Notes: a model not told the origin generated them from the letters alone. A DNA stretch of 64,000 nucleotides from Rothia kristinae NBRC 15354 (GCF_001570865.1 NZ_BCSM01000013.1:1-64000), one strand, 5' to 3'; counted from the stretch's first letter, positions 46,535-55,138 are shown. Made by a program: numbers and translations.

Positions 46535-47659
46535 ATGAGCACCACCAGCGCGCCTCTGCTGAACGCCGTCACCGCCGCCTCCGTGTGGGACGAGGTCTCC
46601 ACCCCCTCCTTCTGGCTGGACGCCCCGCTGCGGATCGTGCTGATCCTGCTGATCGCGGGTGTGGCGAACATCCTGGCCCGCTTCCTCATCCGCAAGGTCA
46701 CCGACGGGGTGGCCCGGGGCACCAAGGCCCGCATCATCTCCCGGCGCACGGAGAAGGGGCTGCGCTGGGTCGAGGACACGGGGCTGTCCAACGAGCGCCA
46801 GTACCAGCGGGCCAAGACGGTCGGGTCCGTGCTGCGCTCGGTCGCGAACCTCACCATCTGGACGATCGCGGTGCTGATGATCATCTCCGAGCTGGGATTC
46901 AACATCGCCCCGGTCATCGCCTCCGCCGGTATCGCCGGTGTGGCCCTGTCCTTCGGCGCGCAGTCCCTGGTCAAGGACTACCTGGCGGGGGTGTCCATGG
47001 TTGCGGAGGATCAGCTGGGCATCGGCGACGTCGTGGACCTCGGGGAGGCCAGCGGCACCGTGGAGTCCGTGGGTCTGCGGGTCACGCAGGTGCGCGACGT
47101 CGAGGGCACCCTGTGGCACGTGCGCAACGGGGCCGTGGTCCGGGTGGGCAACCAGTCCCAGGGCTGGGCCCGGACCGTGCTGGACATCCCGGTGGCCTAC
47201 AACAGCGACCTGGATGCCGTGACCGAGCTGCTGCTGGAGACGGCCCGGCGGGTGCGGGAGACGACGGAGGAGGGCAAGTCCATCCTGGATGAGCCGGAGG
47301 TGTGGGGCGTGGAGCAGATGAGCGGCGAGTCCCTGACGCTGCGCCTGGCGGTGAAGACGGCACCGCTGCAGCAGTGGGCGGTGGCCCGGGTGCTGCGCGC
47401 CCAGATCAAGCGGGCCCTGGACCGGGAGGGGTACCGGATGCCGCTGGCCAACCAGTCGATCATCCACCAGACCTCCAGCTTCGCCCGGATCACCCCGGAG
47501 CAGGCGGCACAGGGCGCGCAGGGGGCGACCTCGGCCGGCACGGCCGCGGCGGTCAGCGCGGAGACCTCCGACCCCTCCGTGGGGTCTTCCTCCCGCGGTG
47601 GGGGGCACTCGACGGGGAGCGGGTCCGCCGGGAACCGGCAGAAGTCCGGTCGCCGCTGA
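46535..47659 (+). CDS. Small-conductance mechanosensitive channel (MscS family)
   Basis: A 374-aa channel. Three membrane segments (about 30-50, 90-115 and 120-145) end in the pore helix ASAGIAGVALSFGAQSLVKDY, with the Gly/Ala packing typical of TM3. The beta domain follows (QLGIGDVVDLGEASGTVESV). The C-terminal 60 residues are a Ser/Gly-rich tail. TAGGAT (46522-46527) is 7 nt before the ATG. Its 3' end overlaps the convergent LysR-like gene by 107 nt. Confidence 0.93.
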   Translation: MSTTSAPLLNAVTAASVWDEVSTPSFWLDAPLRIVLILLIAGVANILARFLIRKVTDGVARGTKARIISRRTEKGLRWVEDTGLSNERQYQRAKTVGSVLRSVANLTIWTIAVLMIISELGFNIAPVIASAGIAGVALSFGAQSLVKDYLAGVSMVAEDQLGIGDVVDLGEASGTVESVGLRVTQVRDVEGTLWHVRNGAVVRVGNQSQGWARTVLDIPVAYNSDLDAVTELLLETARRVRETTEEGKSILDEPEVWGVEQMSGESLTLRLAVKTAPLQQWAVARVLRAQIKRALDREGYRMPLANQSIIHQTSSFARITPEQAAQGAQGATSAGTAAAVSAETSDPSVGSSSRGGGHSTGSGSAGNRQKSGRR

Positions 47660-48533
47660 CCCGGCCCCGCTTCCCCGCTGGTGCGGGCCGCTTCTGCGCG
47701 GCCTCGCCCCGGGAGCTTCCCGCCCGGCGGCCCCGGGTGATGCCCACGAACTCCTGGATCACGGCCTCCTCCGCGGCCGCCTGCTCACCGGAGGCCTGCG
47801 GTTCCGGCAGACGCGGCCACACCAGGTGCACCTCGGTCTCGGGCAGGTCCGGGACGGGACGGTGCACCAGATCCTTCCGGTGGTGCAGCCGCGCCAGGGA
47901 CATCGGCACCACGAGCAGCCCCAGCCCCGCCGCGACCAGCTCGACGGCGTCGCCCGTGTGCCGCATCGCCGGGAGCTCCCGCTCGATCTGCCCCGCGGCC
48001 TGAAGGTGCTCGGCGCGCAGCCGCGCCCACGCGGGGACCTCGGCCAGGTCCTGGAGCAGCCGCTCGGAGGCCAGCTCGGCCACGGGCACCTCATCCAGGA
48101 GGGTCAGCACGTGGTCGGCCGGCAGCACGACGACGGGCCGCTCCCGGTACAGCGGCACGGCGTGCCAGCAGTCCCGGTCCCGGCTGCCCGGGGCGGCCTC
48201 GGGGCGCAGGAGCGCGGCGTGAGCCTCCCGACGCTGGAGCACCGCCAGCGGATCCTCGTCCTCTTCCAGGGGCACGGGGTCCAGCGGGATCCGGGCGCCG
48301 AAGCGCTCCTGCCACCGCCCGAACCACTTGCTCGGCATGATCCCGGGGACGAAGGCGACGCTCAGGCCCCCGGTGGCGGGCCGCACGGTGGGTCGGTGCG
48401 CCGACGCGCTGGTGCCGGGCTCGTCATCGGTGCCATGGACGTCGGAGGCCTCGACGCAGACGGACTCGACGTCGGCGATGGGGTGCTCCGGAGCGGCGTC
48501 GCCGGGCAGCGGGTGGGGCGGCTGGTGGGACAT
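47553..48533 (-). CDS. LysR-type effector-binding domain without DNA-binding domain
   Basis: A 326-aa protein. Residues 55-250 form a LysR substrate-binding fold (LSVAFVPGIMPSKWFGRW, then VVVLPADHVLTLLDEVPVAEL and AVELVAAGLGLLVVP). The usual N-terminal helix-turn-helix is replaced by 50 acidic, disordered residues, and the C-terminus is a 60-residue Arg/Ser-rich tail. It may be a ligand-binding adaptor or binds nucleic acid through that tail. TAGGTT (48540-48545) is 6 nt before the ATG. The gene's 3' end overlaps mscS. Confidence 0.78.
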   Translation of the reverse strand: MSHQPPHPLPGDAAPEHPIADVESVCVEASDVHGTDDEPGTSASAHRPTVRPATGGLSVAFVPGIMPSKWFGRWQERFGARIPLDPVPLEEDEDPLAVLQRREAHAALLRPEAAPGSRDRDCWHAVPLYRERPVVVLPADHVLTLLDEVPVAELASERLLQDLAEVPAWARLRAEHLQAAGQIERELPAMRHTGDAVELVAAGLGLLVVPMSLARLHHRKDLVHRPVPDLPETEVHLVWPRLPEPQASGEQAAAEEAVIQEFVGITRGRRAGSSRGEAAQKRPAPAGKRGRVSGDRTSAGSRRTRSPSSAPHRGRKTPRRGRRSPR

Positions 48534-48577
48534 GGGGACAACCTAGCAGGCGCCCGTCCGGTGACCGGCCTCCGGTT

Positions 48578-48606
48578 TTGACGCGCGCGGACACAGGCCA
48601 TACGAT
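48578..48606 (+). promoter_or_regulatory. Promoter of tRNA-Ala
   Basis: TTGACG (48578-48583), a 17-nt spacer and TACGAT (48601-48606) give a near-consensus housekeeping promoter 17 nt before the tRNA. Confidence 0.8.
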
Positions 48607-48622
48607 GGGGTGGTTACCGCAC

Positions 48623-48695
48623 GGGGCTATAGCTCAGTTGGTAGAGCGTTTCGTTCGCAATGAAAAGGTCAGGGGTTCGATTCCCCTTAGCTCCA
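48623..48695 (+). tRNA. tRNA-Ala (anticodon CGC)
   Basis: A 73-nt cloverleaf without encoded CCA. The acceptor stem (48623-48629 with the last seven paired bases) includes the G3-U70 pair that defines alanine identity. The D arm GCTC/GAGC, the anticodon loop TTCGCAA with CGC at positions 34-36, and a T arm of five pairs are all intact. Discriminator A follows. Confidence 0.96.
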
Positions 48696-48701
48696 CTGCC
48701 A

Positions 48702-48744
48702 GGAAGGCCGCGGATCCGCCAGCACGGCGGATCCGCGGCCTTCC
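48702..48744. terminator. Bidirectional terminator of tRNA-Ala and DedA-like gene
   Basis: Perfect 19-bp arms (48702-48720 and 48726-48744) with a 5-nt loop lie 6 nt past the tRNA and 27 nt past the convergent gene ending at 48772. Confidence 0.85.
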
Positions 48745-48771
48745 GCCGTTTCCGGGCCCGCCCCGGCCCGG

Positions 48772-49230
48772 TCAGCCGCGCAGGCGGTGCGCGCGACGGC
48801 GCGCCAGCAGCACCAGGATCAGCGCGAGCGCCGCGGCGAGGCCGAGCACCCACGGCCGCTCCAGCCAGGCCCAGACCACGGCCATCCCGACGGTGCCGTA
48901 GATGCAGCCCCAGATCAGGGTGCCCAGCAGCATCGCGGGGATCCACCGCGTCAGGGGCATGCGGGTGATGCCGGTGGTCAGGATGACGGCGGTCTGGAAG
49001 CCGACCGTCACGAAGCAGACCGGCACGGCCAGCGCTCCCCACCGATTCACGAAGGCCGCGGCCCGGCGGTACAGGGGCGTGCGCAGCGCCGCGCGGACCC
49101 GGTGCACGCGCCGTCCTCCTGCGGCCGCACCCCGGCCGAGGGCGTACACGATGCTGGTGCGCAGGATCCCGACGGCCCAGAAGAAGAGGATGGCCAGCCC
49201 CCAGTGCAGCCCTTCGATCCACTCCTGCAT
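48772..49230 (-). CDS. DedA-like (SNARE-associated) small membrane protein
   Basis: A 152-aa protein with three or four membrane segments. FVNRWGALAVPVCFVTVGFQ and the Arg-containing re-entrant segment ITRMPLTRWIPAMLLGTLIW match the VTT/DedA core, which flips polyprenyl lipids and phospholipids. It is shorter than typical DedA proteins (about 200 aa). TAAGGT (49238-49243) is 7 nt before the ATG at 49230, which decides this start over a longer frame. Confidence 0.83.
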   Translation of the reverse strand: MQEWIEGLHWGLAILFFWAVGILRTSIVYALGRGAAAGGRRVHRVRAALRTPLYRRAAAFVNRWGALAVPVCFVTVGFQTAVILTTGITRMPLTRWIPAMLLGTLIWGCIYGTVGMAVVWAWLERPWVLGLAAALALILVLLARRRAHRLRG

Positions 49231-49354
49231 GCGCTCCACCTTAGCCCAGCCTGACCTGAATCGACGCCGAATCGACGGTTTTGCCGACGCTGCGTCAGCA
49301 AGAAATTCCGGGGAATCCATCCGTCGGGGTGGCGCCCCGCCCGGGATTAGGATA

Positions 49355-49510
49355 TGTTTTCATTACCAAATAGCCGGGAGGCACCTGCGGGGACGGTCAG
49401 CTGGGAAGCTCGCCGGATGAAGCGCAGGCGGCAGCCTCCATGTGAGTGAAGACCTTCTTCCTGTGTGTGATGCAGAATGGCCCCGGGGTTCGCCCCGGGG
49501 CCATTCGTCT
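49355..49510 (+). ncRNA. Candidate structured small RNA
   Basis: Downstream of TAGGAT (49348-49353), nested pairings are visible: GGAGGC (49377-49382) with GCCTCC (49434-49439), CCTGCG (49384-49389) with CGCAGG (49423-49428), and AGCT hairpins at 49399-49410. A strong terminator-like hairpin closes the region at 49476-49505. No reading frame starts properly after it on this strand. It does not match an RNA family I recognise. Confidence 0.35.
49476..49505 (+). terminator. GC-rich hairpin with TTCG tetraloop
   Basis: AATGGCCCCGGGG and its exact complement flank a TTCG loop (13-bp stem). No T run follows. It could end the putative small RNA, or serve minus-strand transcripts leaving the CYTH-CHAD gene only if they ran 106 nt past the stop. 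Confidence 0.65.
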
Positions 49511-49611
49511 GCCCGGCCCCCTCTCCCGCCCACCGCGCCGGCATCGAACGGGAGCCGCTCCGACGCCGGGCGGCGTCGGGGCGGCAGATCAGCGGATCGC
49601 GGGCCGGTGGA

Positions 49612-51162
49612 TCAGCGGGTCAGGCTGGAGAATCCCTCGGCCAGCTTCCAGGACAGCGCGGTGCGCAACTCCCCGGCCAGCAGGCCCGCACCGTAGCGGT
49701 CCAGCCCTCGGCGGCGCATCACCCGGGCCGCCCGATCCAGCCACTGCACCGCGGCGCGCAGGTCCAGGAGGCGCCCGACCTCGGACTGCACGGACTTCGC
49801 CTCCTCGCGGGCCTCCCCGGCGTCCTCGCGCTGCTTCTTGCGGATCAGGTCCGCCTCGTCCAGGGATTCGATGACGTAGCGCAGGCCCTTGGCCGCCTTG
49901 CGGACCTCGTGCAGGCTCTCCGCGGCTTCCTCGGGCTCGGCCTCCTCCACGGCGCGGCGGGCCGGCTCGATGCGCTTGCGGTAGCGCTCATCCAGGGTCT
50001 CCATCATGTGGGTCCCCAGCTTCTTGGCAGAGAGGTCCTCCGCCCACCCGCACAGCTGCGGGCGGCGCACCAGGGACTCCAGGGCGGCCAGCACGTCGCG
50101 GTAGCCCTCGGAGTCCAGGACCGCGTACCCGCCGCGCAGAGCGGCCTCCCGGTCCTCCTCGAGCAGCTGGCTCAGCTGGCGGCGGGCCTTGCGGGTCAGC
50201 TCCGCCCACTGCTCCGCGCGCATCAGCACCTCCCCGACGACCTCCAGGTCCCGGGCCGCGCCCAGCGCCTCGCCGGCCTCCTTCAGCCCCTGCGAGACGG
50301 TCTCGTCGAACTCGGGATCCAGGCCGCCGCGCAGGGCCCGCAGGATCGAGCGCATGGTGCGCAGGCGGATGCGCATCTGGTGCACCGAGTCCTCCACGCC
50401 CGCGCGCACCGCGACGTCGAGGATCCGCAGATCCGCGAGCACCGGGCCGGCCAGCTCCGCCACGAGCCGCTGGCCGCCGGTGAGCTGCTGCTCCTCCGGC
50501 TCCGACTCCGACGGCTCCGGAGCGGAGGCGATCCCCGCCTTCTCGTCGAAGGCCGCGTCCTGACCGAGCGCGCGGGCGATCTTGGCGACCGCGGTGGACC
50601 TGCTCGCTCCGGCCTCCTTCAGGACCTTGCGCACCCGCTTGAAGATCTTCTCCTGGCGCTTCTGCGAGAGCTCGGGATCGGTCAGCTCGACCTCCCACTC
50701 CCGCCAGGTGCGCTCCTGCCCGGTGCGGTGATCCACGGAGCGCACGACGTCGTCGGCGAACTCGGCCACCTCCCGCCCGTCCTCGTCCAGCACCGCGGTG
50801 CGGGTGCGGCGGGTGGCCAGGTGCGCGATCGGCTCCAGCTCCCGGCCCAGGGTCAGGGCGCTGACCAGGTCCCGGGCCGCTGCGGGCATGCTCGTGCGGT
50901 CCTTGAGCAGCGGCACGTGGATCTCGTGGCGGCGCCCGTCCAGGGTGAACTTGACGTGCCAGCCCTCGTCCGGGCCACCCCGGCGACGGCGCAGCACGGT
51001 GCTCGCGGCGGCGAGATCCCGCGCGGCGGTGTCATAGTAGGTCGCGTCCAGCTCGTCCACCGCGGCGGTTCCCGGGCGCAGCCGCTTCAGGGCGGACCAG
51101 TCCGGGTGCGCCTCGGCGGGTGCTTCGTACTTGCGTTCGATCTCCACGTGCGAGGTGCTCAT
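49612..51162 (-). CDS. CYTH and CHAD domain protein
   Basis: A 516-aa protein. The CYTH triphosphate tunnel domain begins with EIERKY (7-12) and contains alternating charged strands (RLRRRRGG-type, WHVKFTLDGRRHEIHVPL). The CHAD domain (about 220-500) is helical with paired histidines (SVHQMRIRLRTMRSIL, SLHEVRKAAKGLRYVIE). Such proteins are linked to inorganic polyphosphate and triphosphate. It lies 25 nt after the SepX-like gene on the same strand. Confidence 0.93.
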   Translation of the reverse strand: MSTSHVEIERKYEAPAEAHPDWSALKRLRPGTAAVDELDATYYDTAARDLAAASTVLRRRRGGPDEGWHVKFTLDGRRHEIHVPLLKDRTSMPAAARDLVSALTLGRELEPIAHLATRRTRTAVLDEDGREVAEFADDVVRSVDHRTGQERTWREWEVELTDPELSQKRQEKIFKRVRKVLKEAGASRSTAVAKIARALGQDAAFDEKAGIASAPEPSESEPEEQQLTGGQRLVAELAGPVLADLRILDVAVRAGVEDSVHQMRIRLRTMRSILRALRGGLDPEFDETVSQGLKEAGEALGAARDLEVVGEVLMRAEQWAELTRKARRQLSQLLEEDREAALRGGYAVLDSEGYRDVLAALESLVRRPQLCGWAEDLSAKKLGTHMMETLDERYRKRIEPARRAVEEAEPEEAAESLHEVRKAAKGLRYVIESLDEADLIRKKQREDAGEAREEAKSVQSEVGRLLDLRAAVQWLDRAARVMRRRGLDRYGAGLLAGELRTALSWKLAEGFSSLTR

Positions 51163-51187
51163 GGCTGAGGGCTCAACTCCTGGGGTC

Positions 51188-52186
51188 TCAGGCGCGGCGA
51201 CGGGTCAGCACATCGTCCAGGTCCAGGGCGCCGCGGCCCTTGGCCTCGGCCTCGGCGAGGCTGCGGGTGGTGCTGCGCGGGGCGGCGGGCTGGCTCAGCG
51301 GCGCCGGAGCGGGCCGCTGAGCCTCAGGGGCGTCCATGTAGGTCGGCCGCGGCACCGCGACCGGCTCCCAGGTGGCATCGCGAGGCACGAAGTCCCCGTG
51401 GCCGGCGGCGACGCGGCGGGCCTGCTCCCGCAGCATCTCCCGCTGCGCGCGGGCGTCCTCGGCGGACGAGGCCGCGGCGCCGGAGGGCGTCGGACCGGAA
51501 GCGGTCTCCCGGGTCGCCTCGGCGGGCGCGGCGCTTCGGGCCTCACCGGACTGCAGGTCGAAGGGCTCGGCCGCGGTACGCGCGGACGGACGCGAGGCCC
51601 CGGCGTCGGAGGCGGTGCCGGTCGGCAGATCCTCGACCTCGCGCACCGGGCGGGTGCGCACGGTGGTCCTGGTCCGCTCGGTCAGCGCGAGCCAGCGCAA
51701 CCCCGCCAGGCACCCGAGGCCGAGGATCAGCAGGAACGCCGGCAGCGGCCAGGTCAGGGCGGTGAACGGCGCGAGGACCAGGCCGATCAGGCCGAGGGCC
51801 AGGCAGGCCAGGGCACCCAGGGCGACCCCGACGCGCCCGCGGCGCAGCCCGGAGCCGGTCGCGGGGGCGGAGGAGGCGGCGGAACGGGTCCGCCGCGGCA
51901 CGGTGACGCCGTCGCGACGGGGCTGCTCGGCCTCGTCGGCCTCAGGCGTGAGCACGGCGCCTTCTGGGGCGGGGGACGGGGTACTGATCATGTCGTTCCT
52001 TTGACGCAGTAGCACGGGGTCCCGGGGGAAGGCGGGGTCCGGTCTCTCCTCGAGCACGTCCCGGGCGAGCACCTGCGCGACGACGTCGGGACGCCGTCGG
52101 CGGTCGAAGCCGTAGGCCCACTTCAGGAGCAGGGCGACGGCCAGGACCAGCAGCACGCCGGAGGCGGAGAACACGGAGGATGACAC
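51188..52186 (-). CDS. SepX/GlpR-like actinobacterial membrane protein
   Basis: A 332-aa protein: an N-terminal membrane segment (SSVFSASGVLLVLAVALLL, about 3-22), a polar loop, two membrane helices near 115-165, and a long disordered tail. The layout and its position near galU and the folate cyclo-ligase match mycobacterial Rv0996 and streptomycete SepX, a divisome-associated protein. The GTG at 52186 is preferred because TAGACT (52194-52199) lies 7 nt upstream. Assignment rests on synteny and topology. Confidence 0.65.
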   Translation of the reverse strand: MSSSVFSASGVLLVLAVALLLKWAYGFDRRRRPDVVAQVLARDVLEERPDPAFPRDPVLLRQRNDMISTPSPAPEGAVLTPEADEAEQPRRDGVTVPRRTRSAASSAPATGSGLRRGRVGVALGALACLALGLIGLVLAPFTALTWPLPAFLLILGLGCLAGLRWLALTERTRTTVRTRPVREVEDLPTGTASDAGASRPSARTAAEPFDLQSGEARSAAPAEATRETASGPTPSGAAASSAEDARAQREMLREQARRVAAGHGDFVPRDATWEPVAVPRPTYMDAPEAQRPAPAPLSQPAAPRSTTRSLAEAEAKGRGALDLDDVLTRRRA

Positions 52187-52293
52187 ATCCGGGAGTCTAC
52201 CGCCTGAGGCGCGCGGTTTCGCGCTCATCCACAGCGGCGGTCCTCGCGGAAGGGCGAGGGCCGCCGTCGGCGTGCGACGGCGGCCCTGAGCCT

Positions 52294-53208
52294 TCAGTCC
52301 TGGGGCAGCTCGGCCACGAAGTCCTTGAGCCAGGAGCGCAGCCCGGGCCCGAGGTCCTCGCGCTCGGAGGCGAGGATGACGTTGGCCTTGAGGTAGGAGA
52401 GCTTGTCCCCGGTGTCGAAGCGGCGGCCCTTGAACACGACGCCGTACATCCCGGCGCCCTCCCCCTCGGCCTGGCCGAGGGTCTGCATCGCGTCGGTCAG
52501 CTGGATCTCCCCGCCGCGTCCGGGAGGGGTCTGCTCCAGGACCTCGAAGATCCGCGGGTGCAGCACGTAGCGGCCGATCACCGCGAGGTTGGACGGCGCC
52601 TCCTCCGGGGAGGGCTTCTCCACCAGGCCGGTGACCCGCACGTACTCCTCACCCTCTACGGGCTCCACGGCGGCCGCACCGTAGGCGCTGATCTGCTCGC
52701 GGGGGACCTCCATGAGGGCGACGACGCTGCCGCCGGTCTTCTGCTGGGCCGCGATCATCCGCGTCAGCAGATCCTCCTTCTCATCGATGAGGTCATCGCC
52801 GAGCAGCACGGCGAAGGGGTGATCGCCCACGTGGGTCTTGGCCCGCAGCACCGCGTGGCCCAGGCCCTTGGGGTCCCCCTGGCGCAGGTAGTGCAGCTCG
52901 CCCAGGGCGGTGGCCTGCTGAACGGAGGCCAGCAGGTCGTCCTTGCCGGACTCCTTCAGGGAGGCCTCCAGGTCCGGGACGCGGTCGAAGTGGTCCTCCA
53001 GGGCGCGCTTGGAGCGCCCGGTGATCATGAGGATGTCGTCCAGCCCAGCGGAGACCGCCTCCTGCACGACGTACTGGATGGCCGGACGATCCACGACCGG
53101 CAGCATCTCCTTGGGGCTGGCCTTGGTGGCCGGCAGGAATCGCGTACCCAGACCGGCCGCCGGGATGACGGCCTTGGTCACGGGCTTCGGTGAAGTATTT
53201 TCGGTCAT
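52294..53208 (-). CDS. galU: UTP-glucose-1-phosphate uridylyltransferase
   Basis: A 304-aa nucleotidyltransferase making UDP-glucose for cell-envelope polymers and trehalose. The signature is IPAAGLGTRFLPATKASPKE near residue 16, with metal/substrate motifs VLLGDDLID and VGLVEKPSPEEAPSN-type sequence later. TAAGGT (53215-53220) is 6 nt before the ATG. It diverges from the folate cyclo-ligase gene, an order conserved in actinobacteria. Confidence 0.95.
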   Translation of the reverse strand: MTENTSPKPVTKAVIPAAGLGTRFLPATKASPKEMLPVVDRPAIQYVVQEAVSAGLDDILMITGRSKRALEDHFDRVPDLEASLKESGKDDLLASVQQATALGELHYLRQGDPKGLGHAVLRAKTHVGDHPFAVLLGDDLIDEKEDLLTRMIAAQQKTGGSVVALMEVPREQISAYGAAAVEPVEGEEYVRVTGLVEKPSPEEAPSNLAVIGRYVLHPRIFEVLEQTPPGRGGEIQLTDAMQTLGQAEGEGAGMYGVVFKGRRFDTGDKLSYLKANVILASEREDLGPGLRSWLKDFVAELPQD

Positions 53209-53340
53209 ATCGTTACCTTAGCCGAGTCCACCCGCGCGAACCCGTGGATGACCTGGGCGCCCGGCCAGCATCCGCTGTGCCTGCCCGCCCCCGTTCCGGT
53301 TCCGCTCCCGGACCGGCCCCGACCGAGGATGGAGGACCCG

Positions 53341-54018
53341 ATGGCACCGAGCGGCCCCGAGGCGCAGTCCCCTGACCCCGAGGCGCAGCTGGCCCGGGCC
53401 AAGCAGGACCTGCGCGCGGAGCTGGTGCGCCGGCGTCGGCGGCGCGGAGCCGGTCCGGATGCCGCGGTGCGACGCCGAGAGCTGGGCCTGCGCTGGGCCG
53501 AACACCTGGAGGCGCTGCTGCGCCGCCTGCCCGACGGGGCGCTGATCGCGGCGTATCTGCCCACCGACACCGAGCCTCCCCTGCTGCCCGCCCTGGCGGG
53601 CGCCCACGCGGCCGGGCACCGGGTGATCGCCCCGGTGAGCCTGCCGGGACGGCGCCTGGACTGGGTGCGGTGGGAGCCGCAGACGCCGGTGCGCACCTCG
53701 GCGTTCGGGGTGGCCGAGCCGGTGGGGCAGCGGCTCGGCCCGGAGGCCTTCGCGGCGACCGACGTGCGCCTGATCCCCGCCCTGGCCGTGGATGGGCGGG
53801 GCGTGCGCCTGGGTTGGGGCGGGGGCTTCTACGACGCGGCCCTGGCCGCCGCCCGGGCCCGCGATGCGCAGGCCCTGGAGATCGGCGTCGTGTTCCAGGA
53901 CGAGCTGCTGCCGGCCGGGGCCGTGCCCGCGGGACCGCACGACGTCGCGGTGCCGCTGGTGTGCACCGAGCGCGGCCTGCTGCGCCGCACGGATCGCGGG
54001 TGGGTCCCGGCGGGCTAG
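53341..54018 (+). CDS. 5-formyltetrahydrofolate cyclo-ligase
   Basis: A 225-aa ATP-dependent enzyme converting 5-formyl-THF to 5,10-methenyl-THF. The N-terminal KQDLRAELVRRRRRRG helix, IAAYLPTDTEPP, and the nucleotide/Mg loop VRLGWGGGFYDAAL near residue 155 are diagnostic. The ATG at 53341 has GGAGG 5 nt upstream; ATG 53329 lacks one. It is followed by fmdB-like and SAF genes on the same strand. Confidence 0.93.
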   Translation: MAPSGPEAQSPDPEAQLARAKQDLRAELVRRRRRRGAGPDAAVRRRELGLRWAEHLEALLRRLPDGALIAAYLPTDTEPPLLPALAGAHAAGHRVIAPVSLPGRRLDWVRWEPQTPVRTSAFGVAEPVGQRLGPEAFAATDVRLIPALAVDGRGVRLGWGGGFYDAALAAARARDAQALEIGVVFQDELLPAGAVPAGPHDVAVPLVCTERGLLRRTDRGWVPAG

Positions 54019-54078
54019 AATCGTGCGCGGCCACCGCGCCGTGTCACCGCTGATCGCCTCGTCAGGAGTCCCGTTCCC

Positions 54079-54291
54079 GTGCCCGTCTACGCCTACGAAT
54101 GCAAGAGCTGCCACCACGCCTTCGACATCCGCCAGTCCTTCGACGACGAGGCCCTGACCCGGTGCCCCGCCTGCGGTGAGCAGACCCTGCGCAAGAAGTT
54201 CGGCACCGTCGGGGTCACCTTCCGCGGCAGCGGCTTCTACAGCACCGACTCCCGCGGCTCCTCCTCGTCCTCCGGCTCCTCGCAGGACTGA
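54079..54291 (+). CDS. FmdB family zinc-ribbon protein
   Basis: A 70-aa protein. Two CxxC pairs form a zinc ribbon: CKSC (8-11) and CPAC (29-32), with the family sequence YECKSCHHAFDIRQSF. A Ser-rich tail ends the protein. It starts with GTG. FmdB proteins are proposed regulatory or assembly factors; the function is not established. Confidence 0.92.
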   Translation: MPVYAYECKSCHHAFDIRQSFDDEALTRCPACGEQTLRKKFGTVGVTFRGSGFYSTDSRGSSSSSGSSQD

Positions 54292-54406
54292 CCGGGCCGC
54301 CGGACCTGGGGACCGGGAGGCAGCACCCCGTTCCCGCTCCACAGCCGCCCCGTGTCCCCGCGCCCGCGACGCCGGATCGGCGGGCCCGGTGGGCCAGGCT
54401 GGGGGC

Positions 54407-55138
54407 ATGTCACCGCTGAGTCTGCCGCGCCGAACCTCCTCCCGCGCCCGGGTCGTGCCCTGGGGCATCCGCTGGCGCTCCCGCATCACCCGCCGGGCCC
54501 GCACCCTCGGGGTGCTCCTGCTGATCGCCGGGGCGCTGAGCACCCTGCTGCTGCCGCGCGGCCCCGCAGCCGAGGGCGGTGCGCAGGTGCTGGTGGCCGC
54601 CGGGGATCGGCCGGTGGGGCACGTGCTCACCGCCGAGGACCTGCGGATCGTGGACGCCGCCGGGGGCTTCGCCGAGTCCGCGGATGCCCCGGATGCGCGG
54701 GGCCTGCGGGAGGAGCTGGAGGGCGCCGCACTCGCCGTGCCGGTGCGCTCCGGCCAGCAGCTGGCCTCCGGGATGGTGCTCGGTCCCGATCTGGCCGAGC
54801 ACCTGCCCGAGGGTCTGGTGGCGACGTCGGTGCGGGCCAGAGATCCCCAGGCCCTGTCCCTGCTGCGCGTCGGCGGTCCCGTCACGGTCATCGGCGCGAG
54901 CGCCGAGGGCGCCGGAGTGGAGGTCTCGGGAACGCTTCTGTGGGCTCCGCGCGGCGCGGCCGAATCAGCCGGCGGGCTCGGCGGCGGCGAGGACCCGGCA
55001 TCGCGACTCGCGCTCGTGGCCGTCACCCCGCAGGATGCCCGGCGCCTGGCCGGGCTCAGCGGCGAGGCCACGGTGGTCATGGGTGCCGCGGACGAGCCGA
55101 GTCCGGAAGCCCCGGAGACCTCCGCCGAGGCGCCCTGA
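54407..55138 (+). CDS. SAF-domain protein (CpaB/RcpC-like)
   Basis: A 243-aa protein. A basic N-terminus (RWRSRITRRARTLGV) and one membrane segment (about 35-50) anchor it. A SAF domain follows (VLVAAGDRPVGHVLTAEDLR, then VPVRSGQQLASGMV), as in the pilus-assembly protein CpaB. No other tad/flp pilus gene is nearby, so a pilus role is uncertain. It sits after FmdB, as in related actinobacteria. Confidence 0.83.
   Translation: MSPLSLPRRTSSRARVVPWGIRWRSRITRRARTLGVLLLIAGALSTLLLPRGPAAEGGAQVLVAAGDRPVGHVLTAEDLRIVDAAGGFAESADAPDARGLREELEGAALAVPVRSGQQLASGMVLGPDLAEHLPEGLVATSVRARDPQALSLLRVGGPVTVIGASAEGAGVEVSGTLLWAPRGAAESAGGLGGGEDPASRLALVAVTPQDARRLAGLSGEATVVMGAADEPSPEAPETSAEAP

Larger units (their letters stand above)
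49231..49611. other. 381-nt gap with no convincing protein gene
   Basis: The gap lies between the divergent DedA-like start and the 3' end of the CYTH-CHAD gene. Its first half holds the DedA promoter and an AT-rich stretch with TAGGAT (49348-49353). Its second half holds the structured-RNA candidate and hairpin described separately. Short open frames crossing the hairpin have no coding character. Confidence 0.6.

Noticed and set aside
49355-49510. SRP 4.5S RNA, 6S RNA or ydaO riboswitch
   Set aside because: The GGAA tetraloop and conserved asymmetric loop of SRP RNA are absent, no open 6S-like bubble is evident, and no cell-wall gene follows as would be expected for ydaO.
49446-49874. Plus-strand frame starting MKTFFLCVMQ across the TTCG hairpin
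   Set aside because: It reads straight through a strong hairpin and continues antisense to the CYTH-CHAD gene with no coding character.
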